From Pseudomonas putida (GTDB lineage: Bacteria; Pseudomonadota; Gammaproteobacteria; Pseudomonadales; Pseudomonadaceae): a stretch of DNA of 64,000 nucleotides. Of the stretch, positions 17,609-27,694 are shown one piece after another; position 1 is the stretch's first letter, and each line of letters opens with the position of its first letter. The stretch covers positions 1,240,001-1,304,000 of the forward strand of contig CP124529.1 in NCBI GenBank assembly GCA_029953615.1, given 5' to 3'. A program made the position numbers and the translations under genes. The notes under the pieces were generated by a model. The model did no database searches. It was given only the letters and a program-made list of their open reading frames with translations, and was not told the origin of the DNA.

Positions 17609-19156
17609 ATGCCCCGTAAAACCTGGCGCGCTGCGCTTGCTGCCTATGCCAGCCCGTCAACCTTGGTACTTTTGCTGCTCGGCTTCGCCGCCGGCCTGCC
17701 CTACATGCTGGTGTTTTCCACCCTTTCCGTGTGGCTGCGCGAAGCTGGCGTGGCCCGCGAGACCATTGGTTACGCCAGCCTGATCGGCCTCGCCTACGCC
17801 TTCAAGTGGGTATGGTCGCCACTGCTTGACCAATGGCGCCTGCCGCTGCTCGGCAGCCTGGGGCGCCGGCGTTCGTGGCTGCTATTGTCGCAAGCGCTGG
17901 TAGTGATCGGGCTGGTCGGCATGAGCCTGTGCGACCCGCAGCAGCACCTGTCATGGCTGATCGCCCTGGCGGTGCTGGTGGCCTTCGCTTCGGCCACCCA
18001 GGACATCGCCGTCGATGCCTACCGCCTGGAAATCGCCGACGACCAGCGCCAGGCCGCGCTCGCCGCCAGCTATATGGCCGGCTACCGGGTGGCCGCCCTG
18101 CTGGCCACGGCTGGAGCACTGTTCTTCGCCGAGTGGTTCGGCTCCACCGGCTTCAGCTACCTGCACAAGGCCTGGGCCGGCACCTACGTCATGTTCGCGG
18201 TGATGATGCTGCCCGCCGTGTTCACCACCCTGATCATGCGCGAGCCGCCCGTACCCATGCGCACCCAACTGTCGGCGGCGCGCTACGGGCTGGTGCACCA
18301 GTTGGCCTCGGTGTTCGTGCTGATCATCCTGCTGGTGTCGGTACCGGCCAGCTTCACCCAGATGTTCAATACCGGCTGGTCCAGCGTCATTTCTGGTGAT
18401 GCCACGCCCCTTGACCTGCTGCTGGAAGACCGCGCCTTCCTGCGCCTGATCCTGTACGTGCTGCTGACCTGGGCGTGCCTGTCGAGCCTGGGCCGTCGCG
18501 GCCTGGCACCGGTGCTGACCCCGGTCAACGACTTCATCGCCCGCTACCGCTGGCAAGCCTTGCTGTTGCTCGGCCTGATCGCCACCTATCGCATGTCGGA
18601 CACGGTCATGGGCGTGATGGCCAACGTGTTCTACATCGACATGGGCTTCACCAAGGACCAGATCGCCAGTGTCAGCAAGATCTTCGGCCTGATCATGACC
18701 CTGGTCGGTGCCGGGGTGGGCGGCCTGCTGATCGTGCGCTTCGGCATCATGCCGATCCTGTTCATCGGTGGCGCAGCTTCGGCCGCCACCAATATCCTGT
18801 TCATGATGCTGGCTGACATGGGCCCCAACCTGCAAATGCTGGTGGTGACCATCTCGCTGGACAACTTCAGCTCCGGCCTGGCCACATCGGCCTTCGTCGC
18901 TTACCTGTCGAGCCTGACCAACCTGAAGTTCTCGGCTACCCAGTATGCGTTGCTCAGCTCGATCATGCTGCTGCTACCAAGGCTGATCGGGGGTTATTCG
19001 GGGGTCATGGTGGAGAAGTTCGGTTACCACGACTTCTTCCTGATCACTGCGCTGCTGGGTGTGCCGACCCTGATCCTGATTGCCCTGCAGTGGCGCCAGG
19101 AGGCCGGGCCGGGCAAACCGGTGGCAGCGGAAGGTTCGGCGGCCGAGCGGCCCTGA
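17609..19156 (+). CDS. ampG: AmpG-family muropeptide permease (MFS)
   Basis: The product has 515 residues with 12-14 predicted membrane helices. The start reads MPRKTWRAALAAYASPSTLV and the AmpG landmarks GFAAGLPYMLVFSTLSVWL, TQDIAVDAYRLE and YRMSDTVMGVMANVFY are present. AmpG imports anhydromuropeptides (GlcNAc-anhydroMurNAc peptides) from the periplasm for cell-wall recycling, and so controls AmpR-dependent beta-lactamase induction. The position matches PAO1 PA4393 as recalled. A family A REP pair follows the stop. Confidence 0.93.
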   Translation: MPRKTWRAALAAYASPSTLVLLLLGFAAGLPYMLVFSTLSVWLREAGVARETIGYASLIGLAYAFKWVWSPLLDQWRLPLLGSLGRRRSWLLLSQALVVIGLVGMSLCDPQQHLSWLIALAVLVAFASATQDIAVDAYRLEIADDQRQAALAASYMAGYRVAALLATAGALFFAEWFGSTGFSYLHKAWAGTYVMFAVMMLPAVFTTLIMREPPVPMRTQLSAARYGLVHQLASVFVLIILLVSVPASFTQMFNTGWSSVISGDATPLDLLLEDRAFLRLILYVLLTWACLSSLGRRGLAPVLTPVNDFIARYRWQALLLLGLIATYRMSDTVMGVMANVFYIDMGFTKDQIASVSKIFGLIMTLVGAGVGGLLIVRFGIMPILFIGGAASAATNILFMMLADMGPNLQMLVVTISLDNFSSGLATSAFVAYLSSLTNLKFSATQYALLSSIMLLLPRLIGGYSGVMVEKFGYHDFFLITALLGVPTLILIALQWRQEAGPGKPVAAEGSAAERP

Positions 19157-19165
19157 CGGTTTTGT

Positions 19166-19283
19166 ATTGCCTGAACCGGCCTCTTCGCGGGCTTGCCCGC
19201 TCCCACAGGTAAAGCACTGCCCTTGAGACCTGTGCAGTCCCTGTGGGAGCGGGCAAGCCCGCGAAGAGGCCGGTTCAGGCAAT
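19166..19283. repeat. Inverted pair of REP elements, family A, with long perfect arms
   Basis: The inverted repeat runs over about 42 bases per arm, from ATTGCCTGAACCGGCCTC to its complement ending GGTTCAGGCAAT. It lies between the converging ampG and MFS transporter genes and probably terminates both. Confidence 0.9.
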
Positions 19284-19288
19284 GAAGA

Positions 19289-20527
19289 TTACTGGGTAAC
19301 AGCGTCGGCTCGTCCACCCACCACAAGCCACAGCGGCCACAACGCCAAGGCCCCCGCCACACCCGCCGCCAGGGCAAAGTGCAGCAAGCTGGCCCCGGCA
19401 CCTATCATCGCCAGCAGCGCCCCACCCAGCCCCAGCAGGGCAATGGTGATCATCCCCAGCATGGCCGAGACCAGGCCTTTGCTCTGCTCGCTGGCGAACA
19501 GCGTCATGCGATACAGCACCGCGTTGGCCACGCCCAACCCCAGCGCGTACAGCGACATGCCCGCCACCACACTGGTCACGCTCGGCCAGTACCAGGTCGC
19601 CAGCACCATCAGGCACAGGCCGGCCAGATATGGCCACAATGCACCACGCACCAGCGCCGGCAGTGGATAGCGGTCGGCGATGCGGTTGATGATCAGGTTG
19701 CCAAGGATCAGCCCGCCAAACACCGGCAACTGCCACAAGGCGTATGCCATGGTGCTCAGCCCCTCATCGTGGATCAGCAGTACCGGTGACAGGCCGATCC
19801 AGCCAATCAGCGGCAGGCCGACCAGGCCCAGCGCCGCGCTGCCAGCGACAAAGCGGCGGTTGGCCAGCAACTGGCCGTAGCCGGCCAGCAGCGGCAGCAG
19901 GTGGATCGGCGTGAACGCCAGGCGCGAGCCGTCACGGCGCTCCACGCCAAGCGTTTCCGGCATCAGCCGGTACAGCAGCAGCCAGGCCAGCACTGCGCCG
20001 ATGGCGAAGGCCACGAACAGCCAGCGCCAGTCCAGCCACTGCAGCAGCAAGGTGCCCACCAACGGCCCGAGCAATGGCGAGAGCAAGGCGATATTGGCCA
20101 GCAGGGCCATCATGCGCACGGCATCCGCTTCACTGAAGGCTTCGTTCAGGGCCGGGTAGCTGACCGTGACCACAAACCCCAGGCCGATGCCCTGCAGCAG
20201 CCGCAGCAAATTGAACAGACCGATGTCGTGAACCCAGAAGGTGGCCAGGCAGGCCAGGCCGAAGAACGCGCAGCCCGTCAGCAGCAACGGGCGCCGGCCA
20301 TAGCGGTCGGCCAGCGGGCCGATCAGCCATTGCAGCACCACGCCCCCCAGCAGGTACAGGTTGAGGGCGTGAGGAATGTATTCGGGGCTGGCGTTCAGGT
20401 CGCCGACAACCACCGGCATGGCCGGCATGACGGCATCGCTGGCCAGGTAGGTAAGCAGCTCGAACAGGGCCAGGGTCAGACCGAACAGCAAGGCGCGCAG
20501 GGGGGTGATGTACAGCAGTGGTTTCAT
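19289..20527 (-). CDS. MFS multidrug transporter, MdfA/Cmr-like
   Basis: The product has 412 residues and about 12 membrane helices. TM1 carries the acidic signature of MdfA-type drug/proton antiporters (LFELLTYLASDAVMPAM; the Glu corresponds to MdfA Glu26). The MFS motif A loop is GPLADRYGRRPLL and the motif C region is SPLLGPLVGT. It probably exports cationic or neutral drugs, but the substrate cannot be read from the sequence. It is a single gene converging on ampG. Confidence 0.85.
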   Translation of the reverse strand: MKPLLYITPLRALLFGLTLALFELLTYLASDAVMPAMPVVVGDLNASPEYIPHALNLYLLGGVVLQWLIGPLADRYGRRPLLLTGCAFFGLACLATFWVHDIGLFNLLRLLQGIGLGFVVTVSYPALNEAFSEADAVRMMALLANIALLSPLLGPLVGTLLLQWLDWRWLFVAFAIGAVLAWLLLYRLMPETLGVERRDGSRLAFTPIHLLPLLAGYGQLLANRRFVAGSAALGLVGLPLIGWIGLSPVLLIHDEGLSTMAYALWQLPVFGGLILGNLIINRIADRYPLPALVRGALWPYLAGLCLMVLATWYWPSVTSVVAGMSLYALGLGVANAVLYRMTLFASEQSKGLVSAMLGMITIALLGLGGALLAMIGAGASLLHFALAAGVAGALALWPLWLVVGGRADAVTQ

Positions 20528-20604
20528 GATGGCGTATCGGGTGTGGCAGGTGGGGTCAGGCTATATGCCAGAAATGGCGGGGTATTGCTGTGAACAAGTG
20601 TAAA

Positions 20605-20733
20605 AAAGCCGGGGCCGCTGCGCGCCCCATCGCCGGCAAGCCAGCTCCCACAGGTACAACACAGGCCTGAGGACTGCGATGACCCTGTGGGAGCTGGCTT
20701 GCCGGCGATGGGGCGCGTAGCGGCCCCGGCTTT
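20605..20733. repeat. Inverted pair of REP elements, family C, likely doubling as mscS terminator
   Basis: The outer stem AAAGCCGGGGCCGCTGCGCG pairs with its complement ending GGCCCCGGCTTT. The inner stem is CGCCGGCAAGCCAGCTCCCACAG and its complement. On the minus strand the structure ends in six T residues, 9 bases beyond the mscS stop, as for an intrinsic terminator. Confidence 0.85.
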
Positions 20734-20741
20734 GTGCCGTA

Positions 20742-21584
20742 TTACTGCGCTGCAGTCTCCTGCACCACGCGAATCACCCGCTGCGGGAACGGAATGTCGA
20801 TCCCTTCGGCCTTCAACCGGTCACGTGCATGCTCGTTGAGCATGAACATCACGTCCCAGTAATCGGCAGTCTTGGTCCACAAGCGCAACGACACGGTGAT
20901 CGAGCTGTCGCCCAGCGTCGCGACCACGGCCTGCGGCGCCGGGTCGGGCAGCACCCGTGGGTCCTGCGCCAGCTCCAGCAGCACATTGCGGGCCTTCTGC
21001 AGGTCGGCCTCGTAGTCCACGCCCACGTCGAACACCACCTTGCGTGTAGGCTGGCGGTTGGTGTTGGTGATGATGCCGTTGGACAGGCTGCCGTTGGGCA
21101 TGATCACGGTCTTGTTGTCACCGGTACGCAACACGGTGTGGAAAATCTGGATGCTGTCGACGGTGCCGGCCACGCCTTGTGCCTCGATCCAGTCACCGAT
21201 GCGGAACGGGCGGAACAGCAGGATCAGCACACCACCGGCAAAGTTTGCCAGGCTGCCCTGCAACGCCAGACCGATGGCCAACGTGGCACCACCAATCGCA
21301 GCCACGAACGAAGTGGTCTCGATGCCGATCATCGAGGCAACGCTGATCGCCAGCATGACCTTGAGGATTATGTTGGCCAGGGTGCGGATGAAGCCCTGCA
21401 GTGCGGGGTCCTGTACGCGCAAACCCACCAGCCTGGCGAGTCGATCACTGACCACGTTGGTAAGCCACCAGCCAATCGCCAAGGTCAGCAGTGCCAGCAG
21501 CAGGCGGCTGCCGTATTCCATGATCAAGGGGACCCAGGTCTGCGATTGGCGGACCAGCTGATCGACTTCAGCGTTCAAATCCAT
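20742..21584 (-). CDS. mscS: Small-conductance mechanosensitive channel MscS
   Basis: The product has 280 residues. The ATG at 21584 is chosen because the AGGAG site lies 6 bases upstream; an ATG two codons earlier would touch that site. Three membrane helices are followed by the glycine/alanine-rich pore helix (IGGATLAIGLALQGSLANFAGG) and the MscS beta domain (RPFRIGDWIE, VIMPNGSLSNG). It opens under membrane tension to release solutes during osmotic downshock. Its transcript probably ends in the adjacent REP structure. Confidence 0.93.
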   Translation of the reverse strand: MDLNAEVDQLVRQSQTWVPLIMEYGSRLLLALLTLAIGWWLTNVVSDRLARLVGLRVQDPALQGFIRTLANIILKVMLAISVASMIGIETTSFVAAIGGATLAIGLALQGSLANFAGGVLILLFRPFRIGDWIEAQGVAGTVDSIQIFHTVLRTGDNKTVIMPNGSLSNGIITNTNRQPTRKVVFDVGVDYEADLQKARNVLLELAQDPRVLPDPAPQAVVATLGDSSITVSLRLWTKTADYWDVMFMLNEHARDRLKAEGIDIPFPQRVIRVVQETAAQ

Positions 21585-21697
21585 ATTCATCTCCTGATGC
21601 CGAACGGCATGTACACGTATAGCAAGCCGCCGTCGGTTCGGCGGCCTTGGCCCCCATGGACATCATTACGCTATCGGGGTTCCGGACAACCCTGCGA

Positions 21698-22183
21698 TCA
21701 GTCGCGGAAGTTGTTGAACTGCAGCGGCATGTCGAATTCCTTGGTACGCAGCAGGGCGATGGCTTCCTGCAGGTCGTCACGCTTTTTACCGGTTACGCGT
21801 ACCTGCTCGCCCTGGATCGCGGCCTGCACTTTCAGCTTGGCATCCTTGATGGTGGCGACGATCTTCTTCGCCAGGTCCTTGTCGATGCCTTCGCGGAACT
21901 TGGCTTCCTGTTTCTTTTCCTTGCCCGAGGCGTACGGGTCCTTGGTTTCCAGGCACTTCACGTCGATCTTGCGCTTGACCAGCGCCAGGCGCAGGATTTC
22001 CAGCATCGCTTCGAGCTGGAACTCTTCCTCGGCGGTGAGCATCACGGTCTGCTCTTTGTCCTTGAACTCGAAGGTGCCCTTGCCCTTGAGGTCGTAGCGG
22101 CGGTCCAGGTCCTTGATGGCGTTGTCGACCGCGTTCTGCACTTCGTGCTTGTCCAGTTCCGATACCACGTCGAACGAAGGCAT
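21698..22183 (-). CDS. yajQ: YajQ-family nucleotide/c-di-GMP-binding protein
   Basis: The product has 161 residues, the standard length, beginning [19 protein letters not shown] and ending PLQFNNFRD. It is a cytoplasmic protein with two ferredoxin-like domains. Family members bind c-di-GMP (Xanthomonas, P. aeruginosa) or RNA/nucleotides. It is a single gene upstream of mscS with a 113-base gap, and is divergent from panE. Confidence 0.95.
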   Translation of the reverse strand: MPSFDVVSELDKHEVQNAVDNAIKDLDRRYDLKGKGTFEFKDKEQTVMLTAEEEFQLEAMLEILRLALVKRKIDVKCLETKDPYASGKEKKQEAKFREGIDKDLAKKIVATIKDAKLKVQAAIQGEQVRVTGKKRDDLQEAIALLRTKEFDMPLQFNNFRD

Positions 22184-22241
22184 GGTTGTTCTCCCAAAAT
22201 AAAAGCGCGCTCAGGCTGAAGATGGAGCGCGCTGGGTTTGA

Positions 22242-23201
<960 letters not shown>

Positions 23202-23239
23202 CGCGGCCCTTACAACCGGATACGGACATTGCCTTGCCC

Positions 23240-25271
23240 ATGACCTTGCGCCAACGCCTGGAAAACCTCCCGGTCGGGCAGAAGCTGCTGGCGGCCCTGC
23301 TGGTACTGCTGGTGACCATCCTGCTGGTGGCCAACCTCACCTTCATCAGCGCCGCCTACTGGATCACCCAGGAAAGCATGGCACCGCAGGCGCTGCAGAC
23401 AATCGGCCGGCTGGTGGCCAACCCGCAGCTGGCGGCACGCGCCGGCGATGCGCCGGACACCGCCAGCGCCCTGCTCAAGGAACTCGACAGCTACACACCG
23501 CTGCGCGCCGCCGCCGTCTACGGTGGCGATGGCCGCATCCTGGCGCAGTTGCAGCACGGCGAACCACTGGCCCTGCCCAAGCGTTTTCGCGACATCGACG
23601 GCTGGCGCCTGATGGAGTTTCGCAGCACCCAGCTGATCCGCATGCCACGTGACGCCAACCCGCCAGCGCACCTGCTGCTGGTGGCCAGCAGCGAACTGCC
23701 CACGGCTTTCTACACCGGTACCCTCAGCGCCAGCCTGGGCATCCTGGTGTTCAGTATCCTGCTGTGGATCGTCATCGCCCGGCAGATCAAACGCCTGATC
23801 ACCCAGCCGATCAACCAGCTCGAAGAGCTCAGCCGCCAGGTCACCCGCGAAGAGAGCTATGCCCTGCGTGCGCAGCGCGGCAACGACGATGAAATCGGCA
23901 GCCTGGCCGAAGCGTTCAATACCATGCTCTCGCGTATCGAAGCCCGCGAACAGCAGCTCAAGCGCACCCGCGACGAGTTTCAGGAGGCCTATGACCAGGC
24001 CCAGGGCCTGGCCGAGGAAACCCGCCACACCAACCGCAAGCTGGAGCTGGAAGTGCAGGTGCGCAGCAAGATCGAGAAAAAGCTCACCGGCTTCCAGAAC
24101 TACCTCAACAGCATCATCGACTCGATGCCCTCGGCGCTGATCGCCCTCGACGAACAGCTCTACGTGACCCAGTGGAACCACGAAGCCACGGTGCTTTCCG
24201 GCACGCCACTGGACGAAGCGCTGAACCAGCCGATCTTCATCGCCTTCGAACCGCTCAAGCCGTTCCTGCCGCAACTGAAGGAAACCGTGGAGAAACACCG
24301 CGTTGCCAAGATTGAGCGGGTCACCTGGCCCAAGGGCGACGACCTGCGCCACTATGCCCTGACCTTCTACCCGCTGACCGGTGGCGGCGGCCGTGGCGTG
24401 GTCATCCGCATCGACGACATCACCCAACGCCTGTCGCTGGAAGAAATGATGGTGCAATCGGAGAAGATGCTTTCGGTCGGTGGCCTGGCGGCCGGGCATG
24501 GCCCACGAGATCAACAACCCGCTGGGCGCGATCCTGCATAACGTGCAGAACATCCGCCGGCGGCTGTCACCCGAGCTGCCGCGCAACCTGGAACAGGCCG
24601 AAGAACTGGGCATCGACCTGCCCATGGTCAACCGCTATCTGGAAAGCCGCGAAGTGCCGCAATTGCTCGACGGCATCCAGCAGGCCGGTGCCCGGGCGGC
24701 GAAAATCGTCACCCACATGCTCAGCTTCAGCCGCCGCAGCAACCGCCAGCTGGCGCCGTGCGACCTGCCGGCACTGATCGACCAGGCGCTGGAGATCGCC
24801 AGCAACGACTTCGACCTGGCCATCGGCTTCGACTTCAAGGGCCAGGCCATCGTGCGCCAGTTCGACCCCGAACTGGGGCCGGTACCGTGCACCGCCAACG
24901 AGCTGGAGCAGGTGCTGCTCAACCTGCTGAAAAACGCCGCCCAGGCCATCCACCAGCGGCCACAGCCGAGCGAGCCCGGGCGCATCACCCTGCGTACCCG
25001 CCTGAACCCGCCATGGGCAGAAATCCAGGTCGAGGACAACGGCATCGGCATGCCCGAAGGAGTGCGCAAGCGCACCTTCGAGCCGTTCTTCACCACCAAG
25101 GAAATCGGCCAGGGCACCGGGCTGGGCCTGTCGGTCTCGTACTTCATCATCACCAACAACCACAAGGGGCAGATGGAAGTGCAGTCCACGCCCGGCCAGG
25201 GCACCTGCTTTACCCTGCGCCTGCCCCTCGGCCAGCCGACAACGGCGGCGCCGGCGAAAACGGAGAAGTGA
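23240..25271 (+). pseudogene. Orphan HAMP-PAS sensor histidine kinase, frame broken by one extra G (probably sequence error)
   Basis: The ATG at 23240 opens TM1, a periplasmic sensor (about residues 45-155), TM2, HAMP (QIKRLITQPINQLEEL), a coiled coil, and a PAS-like domain. Near 24494 the run GGG in GCCGGGCATG (expected GG) shifts the frame exactly at the H-box. Removing one G gives GGLAAG-MAHEINNPLGA and continues through the N box NLLKNAAQAI, VEDNGIGMP and GQGTGLGLSVSY, for 676 residues in total. No response regulator gene is adjacent. It corresponds by position to PAO1 PA4398, which I recall being linked to swarming and biofilm behaviour. The cobalamin gene starts 1 base after its stop. 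Confidence 0.88.
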
Positions 25272-25272
25272 C

Positions 25273-25839
25273 ATGGGCTACCGCCTGTCGAAGATCTACA
25301 CCCGCACTGGCGACAAGGGCGAAACCGGCCTGGGCGACGGGCGCCGGGTTCCCAAGGACCACCCACGGATCGAGGCGATTGGCGAGGTGGACAGCCTGAA
25401 CAGCCAGTTAGGCTTGCTACTGGCGGGGCTGGCCGAACAAGGGCTGGATGAAGTGAGTGCGGTATTGGCGCCCTGTCAGCACCGCTTGTTCGACCTGGGC
25501 GGTGAGCTGGCGATGCCCAGTTATCAGGCGTTGAACCTGGCGGAAGTGGAACGTCTGGAGGCGGCGATCGATGTGTGGAACGAAGAGCTGGGGCCGTTGA
25601 AGAACTTCATCTTGCCCAGTGGCTCGGCGTTAGTGGCGCAGGCGCATGTGTGCCGGAGCCTGGCGCGCAGTGCAGAGCGGCGGTGCCAGCAACTGAATGC
25701 GCTGGAGCCGTTGGCGGGGGTTGGGTTGGCGTATATCAACCGGTTATCCGACCTGCTGTTCGTGGCGGCGCGGATCATTGGGCGGCGGCAGGGGGTGGCT
25801 GAGGTTTTGTGGCAGCCTGCCGAGAAACCAAAAGGTTGA
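25273..25839 (+). CDS. ATP:cob(I)alamin adenosyltransferase, PduO type
   Basis: The product has 188 residues. The N-terminal ATP-binding motif is YTRTGDKGETGLGDG and the C-terminal signature is RSLARSAERR with INRLSDLLFVAAR. It makes adenosylcobalamin from cob(I)alamin and ATP in the cytoplasm, as a trimer. The ATG is 1 base beyond the stop of the histidine kinase, so the two are translationally linked. It is distinct from the CobA/BtuR type, so the symbol is left blank. Confidence 0.92.
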   Translation: MGYRLSKIYTRTGDKGETGLGDGRRVPKDHPRIEAIGEVDSLNSQLGLLLAGLAEQGLDEVSAVLAPCQHRLFDLGGELAMPSYQALNLAEVERLEAAIDVWNEELGPLKNFILPSGSALVAQAHVCRSLARSAERRCQQLNALEPLAGVGLAYINRLSDLLFVAARIIGRRQGVAEVLWQPAEKPKG

Positions 25840-25846
25840 TATTTCT

Positions 25847-25970
25847 GGGGCTGCCTTGCAGCCCGTCGCGACACAAGGCCGCTCCTACAGGGGGTTCGCG
25901 ATTCATTCAGGATTACGCGATTCCTTTGTAGGAGCGGCCTTGTGTCGCGATGGGCCGCAAAGCGGCCCCA
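25847..25970. repeat. Inverted pair of REP elements, family B
   Basis: GGGGCTGC outer arm, inner arm GACACAAGGCCGCTCCTACAG, and the complementary copy ending GGGCCGCAAAGCGGCCCC. It lies between the converging adenosyltransferase and Nudix/ThiE genes. Confidence 0.85.
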
Positions 25971-25982
25971 AAAACAGGCAAC

Positions 25983-26927
25983 TCAAATCTCTGGCCAGAA
26001 CGCCCGAATCCCGGCTACGCCCTGTGCCCCCGCTTCCCAGGCCTGCTCACGCTCACCCGGCCCTACCCCACCCAGCAGATAGACCGGCTTGTTGAACCCG
26101 GCAATCAACCGCTGCGCCTCATCCCACCCCAACGGCACCGCTTCGGGATGAGTCTGGGTTGCCTGCACCGGCGACAAGGTGACGAAATCCACGCCCATCT
26201 GCTCCGCCAGCGCCAGCTCTTCGGCACTGTGGCAGGACGCCGCCAGCCAGCGTTCCTTGGGGAACGGCCGCCCGTTGGCGGCATATTTGCGCAGTTGTGC
26301 AGCCGTCAGGTGCCAACCCGCGGCAGGGAAATCACCCAGCCACTCCAGCGGCCCCTTGAGCATCAACTGCGCCTTGCCCGCGCACAACCCGACCGCATCC
26401 ACCGCCACGTCGCGGTACTTGGGGTCGTACATGTCCGGGGCTCGCAGCTGAATCAGGCGAATGCCGCTGGCCACCGCCTTCTGAATGCCCTTGAGCATCT
26501 GCGGCACTTCCAGGCCATCGGGTGTGATCAGGTACTGGTCCGGCAGACGCGCGGCCGCAACGATCGGTTTGTTGGCCTCGGGGAACGCGTACTGGGGCAA
26601 ATCACGTGGGGCAACCCATTCCAGCGGCTGGCCCTCGGCGCCATGCGGCTCGCCGGTGAACACCTCGACTTCGCGCACGTCCAGCAGAACCTGCTTGTCC
26701 GGGTAGTCGTGGCTGACCTTGATCAACGCACGCGAACGGCTCACCTCGATGCCCAGCTCCTCGCGCAGTTCCCGGGCCAACGCCGCCTCGACGCTTTCAC
26801 CCGCTTCCACCTTGCCGCCCGGGAATTCCCACAGGCCACCCTGGTGCTGGGTATCGGCACGGCGGGCAATCAGAATCCGGCCGTCAGTACCACGAATGAC
26901 GGCGGCTACCACATGAATCCGTTTCAC
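25983..26927 (-). CDS. Nudix hydrolase fused to a thiamine-phosphate-synthase-like (ThiE/TenI) domain
   Basis: The product has 314 residues. Residues 1-130 are a MutT-type Nudix domain with the full box GGKVEAGESVEAALARELRE followed by ELGIE. Residues from about 135 form a TIM-barrel-like ThiE/TenI domain (YLITPDGLE, RLIQLRAPDMYD, FVTLSPVQATQTHP, YLLGGVGPGE). The Nudix part probably cleans 8-oxo-dGTP. The ThiE part has WHLTAAQL where true ThiE has a HLGQxD-like motif, so synthase activity is doubtful. It starts at a GTG overlapping the gst stop (GTGA). Confidence 0.88.
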   Translation of the reverse strand: MKRIHVVAAVIRGTDGRILIARRADTQHQGGLWEFPGGKVEAGESVEAALARELREELGIEVSRSRALIKVSHDYPDKQVLLDVREVEVFTGEPHGAEGQPLEWVAPRDLPQYAFPEANKPIVAAARLPDQYLITPDGLEVPQMLKGIQKAVASGIRLIQLRAPDMYDPKYRDVAVDAVGLCAGKAQLMLKGPLEWLGDFPAAGWHLTAAQLRKYAANGRPFPKERWLAASCHSAEELALAEQMGVDFVTLSPVQATQTHPEAVPLGWDEAQRLIAGFNKPVYLLGGVGPGEREQAWEAGAQGVAGIRAFWPEI

Positions 26928-27556
26928 CCTTCACGCTCCGCCAGGCCAGCCTGCTGCCAGGCCTGGAAGGCCGGCCACTGGTAAATGGTTTCGATATAGG
27001 CCGCCGCCTCGGCAGGCACTTCCACGCGGTAGGTGCGCAGGCGCACCGCCACCGGGGCGAAGAAGGCATCGGCCAGGCTCGGCTTGCCGAACAGGAACGG
27101 GCCGCTGTCCTTGGCCGCCAGCCGGCATTCCGACCACAGTGCAACGATACGGTCGATATCGATTTGAACCTCCAGCGCCACGCTGTCCAGTGCCTGGTCG
27201 CGCGACAGGTCGAACGGCATGGCGCCGCGCAGGGCGAAGAAGCCGCTGTGCATCTGCGCGCAGGCCGAACGGGCCTGGGCCCGGGCTGCCACGTCGGCAG
27301 GCCATAGCTGGGCCTCGGGGTGGCGTTCGTTGAGGTATTCGGCAATGGCCAGCGAGTCGGCGATCACACCGTGCTCGGTCTTGAGCAGCGGTACCTTGCC
27401 GGTTGCGGAGAAAGCGAGGATGCGCTGACGGGTGTCAGGCTGGTTGAGTTTGATCAGTGTTTCTTCGTAAGGCACGCCAGCCAGTTCTAGGGCCAGGGCG
27501 CCGCGCAGCGACCAGGAGGAATACAGCTTGTCGCCGATGATCAGGTGATAGCTCAT
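26924..27556 (-). CDS. Glutathione S-transferase family protein
   Basis: The product has 210 residues. The start is MSYHLIIGDKLYSSWSLRG; an upstream extension is rejected because it runs into the REP repeat. The N-terminal thioredoxin fold has the glutathione-binding stretch GKVPLLKTEHGVIADSLAIAEY, followed by an all-helical C-terminal domain. Ser13/Ser14 near the N-terminus suggests a serine-type or zeta/theta-like class. The substrate is unknown. It is the first gene of a two-gene unit with the Nudix/ThiE gene. Confidence 0.88.
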   Translation of the reverse strand: MSYHLIIGDKLYSSWSLRGALALELAGVPYEETLIKLNQPDTRQRILAFSATGKVPLLKTEHGVIADSLAIAEYLNERHPEAQLWPADVAARAQARSACAQMHSGFFALRGAMPFDLSRDQALDSVALEVQIDIDRIVALWSECRLAAKDSGPFLFGKPSLADAFFAPVAVRLRTYRVEVPAEAAAYIETIYQWPAFQAWQQAGLAEREG

Positions 27557-27584
27557 GGTTCGGCTCCATCGGTTTGGGAATTTT

Positions 27585-27687
27585 GGGGCTGCTTTGCAGC
27601 CCATCGCGACGCAAGGCCGCTCCTACAGGAGATCGCGAGCGCTTGTAGGAGCGGCCTTGTGTCGCGAAAGGGCCGCAAAGCGGCCCC
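27585..27687. repeat. Inverted pair of REP elements, family B
   Basis: GGGGCTGCTTTGCAGCCC outer arm and CAAGGCCGCTCCTACAGG inner arm face the complementary copy ending GGGCCGCAAAGCGGCCCC. It lies between the argJ stop and the gst start on the same strand. Confidence 0.85.
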
Positions 27688-27694
27688 ATTTGAA

